From positions 1 through 64,000 of the forward strand of contig JASJFT010000112.1 in NCBI GenBank assembly GCA_030770425.1: a DNA stretch of 64,000 bases, written 5' to 3'. Position 1 is the first letter of the stretch. Every line of letters begins with the position of its first letter. The translations under genes and the position numbers were made by a program. The DNA comes from Darksidea phi (lineage: Eukaryota > Ascomycota > Dothideomycetes > Pleosporales > Lentitheciaceae). Positions 48,658 to 58,700 of this stretch are shown here, piece by piece. The notes under the pieces were generated by a model, which was given only the letters and a program-made list of their open reading frames with translations, was not told the DNA's origin and did no database searches.

Positions 48658-50147
48658 ATGCCCACAGATCGTGGCCCAACTCTAGGCTTAGGTTTGGGGT
48701 GTTAGAGCTGGCAACTTGCGATTGATTAATACGATGGAGATGGGTTTAGGATGCGTACGGGTGTGACGTTTGGGACATGGTACGTAAAGGCAACGTTTGT
48801 GGCAATTTGCCGCCACTGATTTGCATGTCACAGATACCATGGGCTTATCTAGCGGGCGAAATAGCAAGCAGCAGTAGAAGCTGGAGGTGCTCACCTCTAT
48901 CGAATTCAAGCAATAAGTGGTAACGATATTCAAACCAATGCTCTCGTCTTCTTGGCCAAATGCGTACGTTTTTTCCCTCCCAATCTTAACCCGAATATCA
49001 TATGAACTTGTCCCCTCCGGAAGCAGTGTCAACATATCCTGCATACTCCCGTCTTGTTTTTTCCTCGCAGTTACTGCGTTCTTCCCAACTAGTCTACTGA
49101 AAACTCAAACGAGATGTTCCATGGTCCTCGGGCTTTAAACCCCGCAATGCTGGTCGTCTATATTCTACGGTTCTCCAAAAGCCTCTAGTTCAATAGCTGA
49201 TGGGAGTTGGACAGTGCACTCTCGCTCGAGACCAAGTGCGAAAAGCGGCAAGAGTCCAATACAATATATATACACACTGCCTACTTGACCCAAAGCATCG
49301 AGGGTAATTACGTTGCCTTGGACGAAGGCCCGTAGTAGAACATGTCATCGCGTTGATTCGAGCGCGTTCTCGCAATTGAAAGGGCTCGCAGATCGAAATC
49401 ATGCCCTGGACCACAAAAAGTACACAGTCCAGGGCTTTGAAGTTCTGGTAGGCTTCCCCCGTTCATACAAGTACTCACCTCTCACCCCTATATCGCTTCT
49501 TCTACGATACCCTCCGGTTTAACGATTATCCGAATCCTTCATTCGTTGCCGTTATGAAACTATGTCTGGAGCACCGGATGCACTCATCAAGAGCAGCGCT
49601 GATGGCTTTTGCTCTTCGCCAAACAGAAGTAAGCCCTGGGCACAGGTATGCATCGGAGCACTATCCCCAGTCTATGTGGGTCGGAACCGGCATCTAGGCT
49701 CTTAGGACGTGGGGTGATCTGCAGGCTGTATCGCTTCCCACGGCATACTCTTCTCCTAGATCACTAGTGGAACATTCGCTGCCCGCAAGACACGTGTGTA
49801 AGCAGCACTGGGATCAAATGTCACATGCACAGGAGAGTTCATAGTTCGTTCCCGAAAGATCGATTAATCCAGCCCATAGCATAGACCAAGACTGCTATGT
49901 CAGACTGAAATGGCAACCCCGACGACGAAGAAATAAGCAACATATCTCAAGATGCCTTGGTTCTCGCAAGGGTGGCACCGATATCGATATTGCATGTTTC
50001 CCCTGACGGTACATTCTCTTCACCAACATCAACCGCGCCGTTTCCTAATCTTTGGATCTTCATGTGCCTCTCCGCTACTCCGTTCCAGTGTCTAAAGTCT
50101 CGAAGAAGTATAGCATCATCCTTCTCAAAGATATTCTAGGACTGAGG
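48658..50147 (-). pseudogene. Coding remnants of an unidentified minus-strand gene
   Basis: Two stretches read like real protein on the minus strand. Near 50138-49958, after an acceptor-like CCTAG, a frame includes LRDFRHWNGVAERHMKIQRL and GNGAVDVGEENVPSG and ends in TGA. At 49090-48906 a frame includes LTLLPEGTSSYDIRVKIGRE and YAFGQEDESIGLNIVTTY and runs to a GTGAGC donor-like site. A middle piece (about 49445-49340) reads ALDCVLFVVQGMISICEP. Stops and frame shifts separate them, and I could not build one model. The upstream end abuts the FAOX fragment at 50148. It could be a rearranged, decayed gene or a real gene with several introns. Family not recognised. Confidence 0.3.
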
Positions 50148-50488
50148 TTCTTCCAACGCGGGTGTTCGCATACTAGCGGTGATGCGTCCGTAGTATCCGT
50201 ACACTAGTATAATATTCGGCTGTAGAGTTCTTTATTATTAAATCGAGGGAGATATATATTGATGGCCCTTCGAATACTCTTCTCGGACGCGTCTAGATAG
50301 GTATCTATCGGATACTTTACGCAAGAGTAAGGTACGGAGATATACTTTAGAGTAAGTATTATAGCCTATAGCTAATATATTTTAAATCGAGTAAACCTAG
50401 GGAACTCGTCGCAGACCTTAATCACGCCGAACTTATCAGGCTTGGAAAAGAACCCTACGTCGGTATTGTATACTACGGGTGAACCCGG
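50148..50488 (-). pseudogene. FAOX 3'-part fragment, RIP-mutated
   Basis: The reverse complement aligns with exon 3 of the intact FAOX gene at about 54850-55190, continuous over some 340 bp. Differences are almost all C-to-T or G-to-A in this copy. CpA or TpG dinucleotides become TpA, densest at 50290-50400, where the exon sequence is turned into TA-rich DNA with stops. The piece begins inside the exon and ends just before the GDSG codons, so it is a truncated, non-functional duplicate. Both ends are rearrangement breakpoints. Confidence 0.85.
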
Positions 50489-50529
50489 ATGCCTAGTTGC
50501 TTGTACCGGATGGAAGAGTGACGGATGAA
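50489..50529 (+). pseudogene. Scrap of the adenylate-forming enzyme gene
   Basis: About 40 bp (core GATGCCTAGTTGCTTGTA) match the intron 3' end and start of exon 2 of the enzyme gene at 52790-52829, in opposite orientation. One internal mismatch is visible. It is fused directly to the FAOX fragment at its left, showing that the left arm is a chimera rather than a simple copy. Confidence 0.75.
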
Positions 50530-50534
50530 CAACC

Positions 50535-50589
50535 GTTTGCAATTGCCTAACCGCCATGTTTGCAATTGCCCAACAACCACGTTTGCAAT
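50535..50589 (+). promoter_or_regulatory. Three phased GTTTGCAAT elements
   Basis: GTTTGCAAT occurs at 50535, 50558 and 50581, exactly 23 bp apart, roughly two helical turns, each in a similar AACC-type context. The array ends about 85 bp before the start codon of the small membrane-protein gene, so it may be its upstream activating region. Confidence 0.5.
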
Positions 50590-50673
50590 CCGCCCACCTT
50601 CACTACTTAAAGGCAAGAACACCGCGCCCTCATCCACGAACATAAAACCCGCTCTCCGCCTCCGCCCGCAAAG

Positions 50674-51068
50674 ATGTCTTCATCCACATCCACATCACAA
50701 CACAGTTTTACAGACAACAACACTCACTGTCCACCTCCATCTTACCACGAAGACACCCACTGTCCGCCTCCTTACCCCGAAGACAATCACTACCCAGGCG
50801 ACGAAGAAATGGGCCTTACTCCTTCAAAGCGGCGGACAGCAGCCTCAGAGCCTGCACAGCCTGCACCACGAGACGTAAGTTAAGGATGTATCTCAAGTTC
50901 AACGCTGACTACTTCCAGGCCTCACCACACCTTTTAGCGATTCAAGCGGAACTGAATTTCCGAAAATGGTATTGGACTCGAGTGTTCGCGATCATCATCG
51001 TCCTCATCATCGTCGGAACGGTCAGCCACATGTACCGTCTATTTAAGTACGGAGTGAGATATAAGTAG
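50674..51068 (+). CDS. Small single-pass membrane protein, hypothetical
   Basis: Two exons, 50674-50874 and 50919-51068, split by a 44-bp intron (gtaagt...tccag), give 116 residues. The N-terminal two thirds are hydrophilic and carry a repeated motif: THCPPPSYHED and THCPPPYPEDN. Residues about 89-107 (VFAIIIVLIIVGTVSHMY) form one clear membrane segment, preceded by Trp-Tyr-Trp-Thr-Arg and followed by a short basic tail. No signal peptide is evident, so it may be a C-tail-anchored or type II protein. The PPxY-like spacing in the N part could recruit WW-domain proteins; this is inference. It stands between two fragments of a duplicated FAOX gene. No family recognised. Confidence 0.6.
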
Positions 51069-51071
51069 GTG

Positions 51072-51443
51072 GTCGGATGCCCATAATCTTGTTAAGATCA
51101 TTTCTAGCTGACTGTGCTGGGGGAATAGGGTAGGTATCGAGGATGGTTATGTGGGAGGGCGTGTATCCGGAACGCAGAATATGTAGAGCCGTTGAAGAAC
51201 CCATGGTGCCGCCACCGCCTACGACAACGACTTTGGTAGCTTTGCGAGATGTCGGAGTGACACTGGCACCTGGAGTTGACCGGCAACACATTTTTTCTTA
51301 GCTTGGAACACTGGCTATACAATCAATAAACAACTTCTCAGTTACTGTTCGTCGAAAGCATAATTTGACCCATCATTCAGACTTGTGTGGGTTGTGACTG
51401 GTGATGCGGGTATACCCGACCTGGTTAGCTTACAATGGCTTTC
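51072..51443 (-). pseudogene. FAOX 5'-part fragment with its promoter
   Basis: The reverse complement matches 53712-54115: about 180 bp of upstream DNA, then the first 60-odd codons of FAOX including the VVVGGGGTMGSSTALH dinucleotide-binding loop. Hand alignment of the coding part gives about 94% identity. The differences are mixed rather than RIP-like, except near the right edge. The original start codon is lost; an in-frame ATG sits slightly upstream. The frame breaks after GIRPP. It begins 15 bp after the stop of the adenylate-forming enzyme gene and is oriented the same way, as a broken copy. Confidence 0.85.
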
Positions 51444-51457
51444 TACGTCACTGAGCA

Positions 51458-53167
51458 TCATATCCTCGCCTTGGCCAACCGCTCGTACGCCTCCTCAATC
51501 TCGTCCTTGTAATCCTTCTCGATTTCCTTACGCATGAGCGTCTGCTTGTGGCTCCTCTTAAATGGCTTTTCTGCTTTCGCAACAAAGACTGTCTCCTTCG
51601 GGATGCCAATCTCATCGACATCATTATCATTTCCTTCCCTGATGACACCGTCGTAAAGCTCACCGAGCAGAACGTCTACAGGTTTGTCTTTGAGAATATC
51701 AGGTCTGGGTTCGATAATGACATAGGGAGTGGGCCGTCCCTCTCCGCCTACAAATACGCTTGCCACGTCAGGGTGCTTCTGGATGCGCTTTTCAATGTCT
51801 TGGGCGTGAAATTTGGCGAGCCAGTTCAGTTTCGTAAGATCGTCTTTTCGCGCACTGAAAACCCATCGCGTCCGTCCGTCCGAATCCTTAACGGGGGAGT
51901 ACAGTTCTTTCGTCCTGATGTGGTCCGCGTGTTTGAACATTGGATTCCAGAAGGCTGCTTGCCATAGGTTCGGACCATCTTTCGGCCTTTCGAGTACAAG
52001 CTCGTAGAGCTCGTCTGAGTCTTCGATGCGTACCATACGGTTGCCATTTTCGGGGACATAGTCGTGGGTGTACCAGAGTTTCTTGTCGATTGGGAGGAGG
52101 TCGATCTGTGTACCTGTTTCTGTGGATCCGATAATGCAAGTCAACTTTGTATGTTGAGCCAAATCATCGCCAATCTCTTGGTCCATTGCTGCGCCTAGAT
52201 AGATGATATAGTCCAACGCTTTGAGTAGAGGCTGCGTGTCTGAGTCGTTGTAGAGTTGGATGATGGTGTGTGGTGGACACATGATTCCATCTACGAGGTT
52301 GAGCTTTAGCAACTTCTTGAAAACAGCCGGTGTGTACGCTGTGGCGTCTGGCGGAGGTATAATCGAGGTTATGTCGTAATATACTGGCATAGAAACGTAG
52401 GCGAAGAGACCGCCTAGCCATTGCGGTGGGCATGACGAGAGCATGGTTTTGCCCATCCAGGTATCGTACACGATGCCACGAGGCCAATGTTTCTTGGAGA
52501 GTGCTTTCGCTTGTCCAGCGGCGAAGAAGCCGTTGGTAAGGAAGATTGGTTTTGGTAGCCCTGTGGTGCCAGACGTGTGGATGACGAGTATCTCGTCATG
52601 CTTGCCCTCGTCCCAAGTTTTGCGATAAGGGTAATGTTTGTGGTTGGTAGTATCGAGACACCATTGAAGCGAAGGTAGGGCAACGCGCGAAATATTCTCG
52701 TCGAGTATTTTTGGCGGCCCATTCTCGTCGTCCACAGCGTAAATCCACGTCTTGCACTGCGTCTCTTCAAGCAACTTCATCAAACCCCCATCCGTCACTC
52801 TTCCATCCAGTACAAGCAACTAGGCATCTATTAACCATGACCTCTCTGCCCGAAACATTCATGAATGGCTTACCTTCCTACCCGTCTTTATCGCAGCGGG
52901 CCAAATCACCGAGTACCTTATATCGTTTGGACCTAAATAAGCCACTGTATCAACGTCCGTCGACTTTCCTAGCTGCTTATCAAGCCAGTAGGCCACCCTG
53001 TCGATTGCGGCGGCCCACTGAGACCATGTTAGACTGCGGCATCCATCGGTCTCCCAGTTTGCGGTGGTGTAGCGGAAAACGGTATGCCCTGCGAACCAGC
53101 GCGCTTTCTCTTCGATGCCGGCAACAAGTAATCTTCCTTGCTCATTGGTTGCTTGTATAGAGCCCAT
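51458..53167 (-). CDS. Stand-alone NRPS-like adenylate-forming enzyme
   Basis: Two exons, 53167-52874 and 52819-51458, give 551 residues. The ANL-superfamily core motifs are visible: HTSGTTGLPKP near residue 179 (ATP-binding P loop), GSTETGTQIDLLP (A5), and an FSARKDDLTKLNW-type A8 region. A Lys-rich end (EKPFKRSHKQTLMRKEIEKD) carries the likely catalytic lysine. The sequence most resembles the adenylation domain of fungal adenylate-reductase (NRPS-like) proteins. No carrier or reductase domain follows, and the frame ends normally. It would activate a carboxylic or amino acid as acyl-AMP; the acyl acceptor is unknown. It is divergent from FAOX, with 757 bp between starts, and flanked by inverted FAOX sequence. 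Confidence 0.85.
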
Positions 53168-53924
53168 CTCGAAGGAATAGACGCGTATAACTTTATTTGG
53201 AATGACGAATAGAAGTACTTCTCAAGTTAATCGAGCGCAAACTCCAACAACTGAAGATGACGCTGGTACTTATATTTGGTGTCAGCCCTAGTATATCCAT
53301 ATCGATATGATCGCCAAAGGTTATGAGATTGTTTGGGCCATAGACGGGTAAGTCGGAGCGCTATTTATGCAGGAGTCGTAATCGGCCATCGTACTGGACC
53401 AGTAGGCTAACGTGTCGACTGAGACCTTTACCACTTTAATTATTGCTGATGGTGCGAGATTGGATAGTTGCGTAACGTGTCGACTGAGACCTTTACCGCT
53501 TTGATTCTTGCTGATGGTGCGAGATTGGATGGTTGCGTAGCGTGTCTTATCAGTTAGTGGCCCGAATCAGTCAGTGGCCCACCCCGCCTCTCTCAGCGCA
53601 ACACGAAATACCGCCCTAACAACGCGCTCAGCACGCGCAAAAATCAGGTCGACTAGCTCTATCAATCAACGCGATTCGAACTAGCCAGATATCGAATACT
53701 CGAAAGGCTGCGGCCGTTGTAAGCTAACCGGGTCGGGTATACCCGCGTCACCAAGTCGCAACCCACCCAAGTCTTGAATGATAGCGACGAACGGTAACTG
53801 AGAAGTTGCTTATTATTCATATAGCCACTATAGGAAGATTCGCCAGTGTTCCAAGCTATTGAAGTCGGCATAAAAGAGTCAAAATTCGTTGCCAGTCACC
53901 TCTAGTTGCAGTGTTGCTCTCAAG
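53168..53924. promoter_or_regulatory. Shared promoter of adenylating enzyme and FAOX
   Basis: 757 bp between divergent starts, holding the 65-bp tandem repeat described separately and, from 53712, sequence duplicated at 51262-51443. No classical site was identified with confidence. Confidence 0.5.
53408..53546. repeat. 65-bp direct repeat (two copies plus start of a third)
   Basis: TAACGTGTCGACTGAGACCT begins copies at 53408 and 53473. The copies differ at 4 of 65 positions, three of them A/G. A third start (TAGCGTGTC) follows at 53538. Each copy includes GTGTCGACTGAGAC and TTGCTGATGGTGCGAGATTG. Placed between divergent genes, it is a candidate repeated operator. Confidence 0.85.
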
Positions 53925-55452
53925 ATGGCGACATCTCGCAAAGCTACCAAAGTCATTGTCGTAGGCGGTGGCGGCACTATGGGTTCTTCAACGGCTCTAC
54001 ATCTTCTGCGTTCCGGATACACGCCCTCCCACATCATCATCCTCGATACCTACCTTATTCCCTCCGCACAGTCAGCTGGAAATGATCTTAACAAGATCAT
54101 GGGCATCCAACCACGCAACAAAACTGACACAAAGCTCGAGCTGGAAGCGTTGAATATGTGGCTGAACGATGAGCTGTTCAAGCCGTACTTCCATAATACC
54201 GGTAGAGTAATATTGTCGTTCGTCTCTTGGAAACTGGAAGCTGATCGTGCCCAGCTTGACTGCGCATCATCGGAGAAAGACGTAGAGTCGCTGCGACGGC
54301 AGTACGAAGAGCTAGTTGATGCGGATAGTGGTTTGAAAGCAAGTACAGAATGGCTGGATAGCGAAGAAGAAATTCTAGCAAAAGCCCCCGTCCTGGAAGT
54401 AAACAAGATTCAAGGATGGAAAGCTATCTATAGCAGCGACGGAGGTTGGCTGGCGGCTGCGAAAGCGATCAACGCAATCGGCGAAGTACTTAAAGCAGAA
54501 GGCGTGAGATTTGGATCCGGCGAGTGAGTTTTGGTCATGGTAATGAGAGGCCGAATGGAGTTACTGATATGCGCTGGATAGTGCTGGGTCGTTCAAGCGA
54601 CCTCTTTTCGGGGAAGACAGAACAACATGCATTGGCGTTGAAACGACGGACGGCTCTAAGTACTATGCTGACAAGGTGGTATTAGCTGCTGGGGCATGGA
54701 GTCCAGTGCTGCTCGACTTGGAAGACCAGTGCTGCTCTAAAGTAGGTGCCTCTGCGGGCCCTAGACATGCAGATACATGCTCATGAAATATCAGGCTTGG
54801 GTATACGCCCACCTTCGACTTAGTGCCCAGGAAGCAGCTGCATTTAAGGGTTCACCCGTGGTATACAATGCCGACGTGGGGTTCTTTTTCGAGCCAGATG
54901 AGTTCGGCGTGATTAAGGTCTGCGACGAGTTCCCTGGGTTCACTCGATTCAAAACGCATCAGCCATACGGCTGCGATGCTCCAAAGCGTGTCTCCGTACC
55001 TCGCTCTCACGCAAAGCATCCAACAGACACCTATCCAGACGCGTCCGAGAAGAGTATCCGAAGGGCCATTAATATATATCTCCCTCAATTTAATAACAAA
55101 GAACTCTACAACCGAACATTATGCTGGTGTACGGATACTGCGGACGCATCACCGCTAGTATGCGAACACCCGCGTTGGAAGAACCTCGTAGTTGCAACTG
55201 GCGATAGCGGGTAAGCACTACATCGATAGTGGCACAGAGTGCAAGCTAACGGCACCTAGACACTGCTTCAAGCTTCTGCCGAATATCGGTAAGCATGTAG
55301 TTGAGTTGATTGAAGGGAACTTGGCGACAGATGTAGCTCACGCTTGGAGGTGGCGGCCCGGAGGTGACGCGTTGAAGTCAAGACGAAAAGCTCCAGCCAA
55401 AGACCTCGCAGACATGCCAGGGTGGAGGCGAATGTCAGCCTCGGAGATGTGA
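53925..55452 (+). CDS. Fructosyl amine (Amadoriase-type) oxidase, FAD-dependent
   Basis: Four exons, 53925-54523, 54582-54741, 54795-55210 and 55260-55452, give 455 residues, normal for the family. The FAD Rossmann loop (VIVVGGGGTMGSSTALHLLR) lies at residues 10-29. Later come the substrate-domain segments KYYADKVVLAAGAWSP and GFFFEPDEFGVIKVCDEFPG. TLCWCTDTAD near residues 361-370 contains the cysteine region that binds FAD covalently, and ATGDSGHCFKLLPNIGKHV is near residue 390. These enzymes oxidise fructosyl amino acids to glucosone, free amino acid and H2O2, allowing use of glycated amines. No C-terminal peroxisomal SKL is present; the protein ends SASEM. The start is the ATG preceding the Rossmann strand. 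Confidence 0.9.
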
Positions 55453-55795
55453 AGGACGCGTAAATGCAAAGCGCACGTGACTTCGAGTCAGCGCACGGCC
55501 GGGGCCCAAGATGGCCCGCGACGAATGACATAATGCGTTCATTCGACTGCCTGATGAAAGAGTCAAACTGAGCGCATCGCCGCCCTTCACTTTTGCGCCA
55601 TGCGTCGCTCAGCCCTTCTGATATATTTCTCGCCTCCCTCTCCCTGCGACCTAGTATTCTATTACACCTGAAAGGTCCGTACCTTCATTTCCCTCCGCAT
55701 TCGTAGTCGCCATCGTCATCGCGCCTTTCCGCACAGAGCCTCCCCACATCGTTAGAATCAGCCCGCCGTGCTCTCTCGACAGGAGCACAGTGACC
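55453..55795. promoter_or_regulatory. FAOX 3' flank and CSB promoter
   Basis: 343 bp with an ACGCGT MluI-box-type hexamer at about 55455 and CACGTGA near 55475. No small gene. The functional status of either site is unknown. Confidence 0.4.
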
Positions 55796-58700
55796 ATGAT
55801 TCCCTCGGCTGATACACGAATTTCTTCATCGGAGGCCGTACAGCCACCCGCAAACGAATCCGCTCCAGCGCAAGCACCCGACACTGTTAACGGCGAAGAT
55901 GCGCACGTCGTAGAAGAGGAACTACCATCAGATGCCGACGAGGAAACCCGGTTGAAGTTTCTCACTACGGGTGCCCGAGATCAAGATGACCTGGAGCGGG
56001 ATATTGGCCGGCAGGCAGACCAGCTGCTCACCGAGCAGGCTGACGAGCGAGACAAGAAGCGCATGGACAAGGCAGAGGGTGAGGCCAAACGTGCGGAGGC
56101 TGCAATACAAAAGATCAAGAATCGACTGGCATTACCCATGGCCGATACCCAGAGGTCCAAGCTGCGCGGCGAGATCTATACGTACCAGAAGAAAATTGAA
56201 GCTCTAGACCAGGAGTTGGACGCAATACAACAGCGAATAAATGATAGACACAAAATACCTGGCGAGGCAGTGCCGGCGCAGGACGGTGTCAACGGGCCTC
56301 TGCCGAATGAGAGCAAGCGGGAATACCTTATTCGCACGGGCAAGATCACGCCGTTCTCCAGATTGGCGCAGAACCAGCCTGATGCTGGAACGCTCGGCGA
56401 AGTCATGCAGGATGCTGAGGTAGAGGATATGGTTGAAGAGGCTGCCAAGGGGCCTACGTCGCATCAACACCTAATGAAGCCTGGTTTTGAAGAAGTGGAG
56501 TCAGCCCCAGAGGTAGGCAGCGCAGAAGAGACACCACCACCGAGAAAGAAGCAACGAATAGCCGCGGCTGGTGGAGCTATCAGCTCAAGGAACACAAGCG
56601 TTGCGCCAGAAACGCCGGCTAGCGATTCTGACGAGGCATACGCGCCGGAAATGAGCGACCATGAACTTGCAGTACTAGGCGAATCGGAGGGCGACGAGTA
56701 TGAAGATGACATGGTTGGGCGCAAGCGCGAAGTAAGTGGTAAGAAGGCCAAGAAGAGGACAAGGGACACCCAAGCTGCACAAGCGGAAGAAGATCTTGCT
56801 GGGGTTGATGATGGTAACGAGAAGGTATATCGGAACCGAATACGCACATGGACCGAGAAACGCTCTGCGGCCCGCCGGCGAGCGCAGGACAAAAAGGGCG
56901 AACTGATTGAAGAAGATCACGACGGCGATGATGAATGCTACAAGCCTCACCCAACGGAGCCCGACACAGAGTTTGATGCGGGTTTCAAGATACCTGGCGA
57001 CATCTACCCTGCTCTGTTCGATTATCAGAAGACCGGCGTACAATGGCTGTGGGAGCTGTACTCGCAGAACGTTGGCGGCATCATCGGCGACGAGATGGGC
57101 TTAGGAAAAACCATTCAAGCCATCTCGTTTGTCGCAGGGCTTCACTATTCAAAACTACTTACGAAGCCTGCCATTGTGGTATGTCCAGCCACTGTTATGA
57201 AGCAGTGGGTCAACGAGTTTCATCGGTGGTGGCCGGCGCTTCGCGTATCAATATTGCACACATCTGGCAGCGGTATGCTCGACACTCGGCGCGAGGATCG
57301 AATGGAACGTGAGATGGAGTTACGTGATTACGAAGACTACGAGACATTGACGAGTGCCGGTAAAGCTGCGAAGAAGATCGTAGAAAAGGTCAAGCGGGAC
57401 GGGCACGTTCTGATCACCACCTACTCTGGTCTGCAGACATACTCCGAGTTCCTTGTTCCCATTGACTGGGAGACTGCCATCCTAGACGAAGGACACAAGA
57501 TCCGCAATCCAAACACTTCGATAACGATTCATTGCAAGGAGCTGCGGACGCCGAACCGCATCATCTTGTCAGGTACTCCAATGCAGAACAACTTGACAGA
57601 GCTATGGTCACTCTTCGATTTCGTCTTCCCAATGCGCCTCGGAACCCTGGTGAACTTTCGCAATCAGTTCGAGTTCCCAATTAAACGCGGTGGTTATGCT
57701 AATGCTTCTAATCTTGACTTCGAGACAGCCATGCGTTGTGCGGAGACACTGAAGGATGCGATCAATCCATATCTATTACAGCGCTTCAAAGTCGATGTTG
57801 CAGCCGACCTCCCACAGAAGAAGGAACAAGTGCTCTTTTGCAAGCTGACACGTCCGCAACGTCGGGCATATGAAGGCTTTCTCCAATCAGAAGATATGAA
57901 ATCGATCGCCAGCGGCAAGCGACAGATGCTCTTCGGTATCGACTACCTGCGTAAGGTCTGCAATCACCCCGACTTGACTGATCACAAAAATCTATCGAAG
58001 CAGCCAGGCTATGACTATGGCGCACCAAACAAGTCTGGCAAGATGCAGGTTGTCAAGGAACTTCTCTCACTCTGGGTCAAGGGTGGCCACAAGACGCTTC
58101 TGTTTGCCCAGCATCGCATCATGCTTGATATCCTTCAGAGATTTCTTGATCGCCTTCCTGACGTCAACTACCGACGCATGGATGGCGAGACGCCTATCAA
58201 GAGCCGACAGGACATGGTGGACGAGTTCAATAGCAATCCGAATCTACACGTCTTCCTCCTCACGACGAAAGTTGGGGGTCTTGGTGTCAACCTGACGGGT
58301 GCTAATCGCGTCATCATATACGATCCTGACTGGAATCCATCAACGGATATTCAGGCTCGCGAGCGCTCATGGCGTCTCGGACAGAAGCGAGAGGTCGAAA
58401 TATATCGACTCATGTCCGCCGGCACCATTGAAGAGAAGATATATCATCGTCAGATCTTCAAGCAGTTCCTCACGAACAAAGTTTTGAAAGACCCGAAGCA
58501 GCGGCAGACATTCCAGATGAGCGACTTGCACGATCTGTTCACTTTAGGCAGCGACAACACTGATGGCGAAACGGAAACTGCAAACATGTTCCGTGGATCA
58601 GAGGTACAATTTGACAAGGATGGCAAGACAGTCAATGGTGATGCTTCTACAGCAGCACCAGGCGCAACAGCAGCCGAGGATCTTGCAGCCGTAAAAGGCA

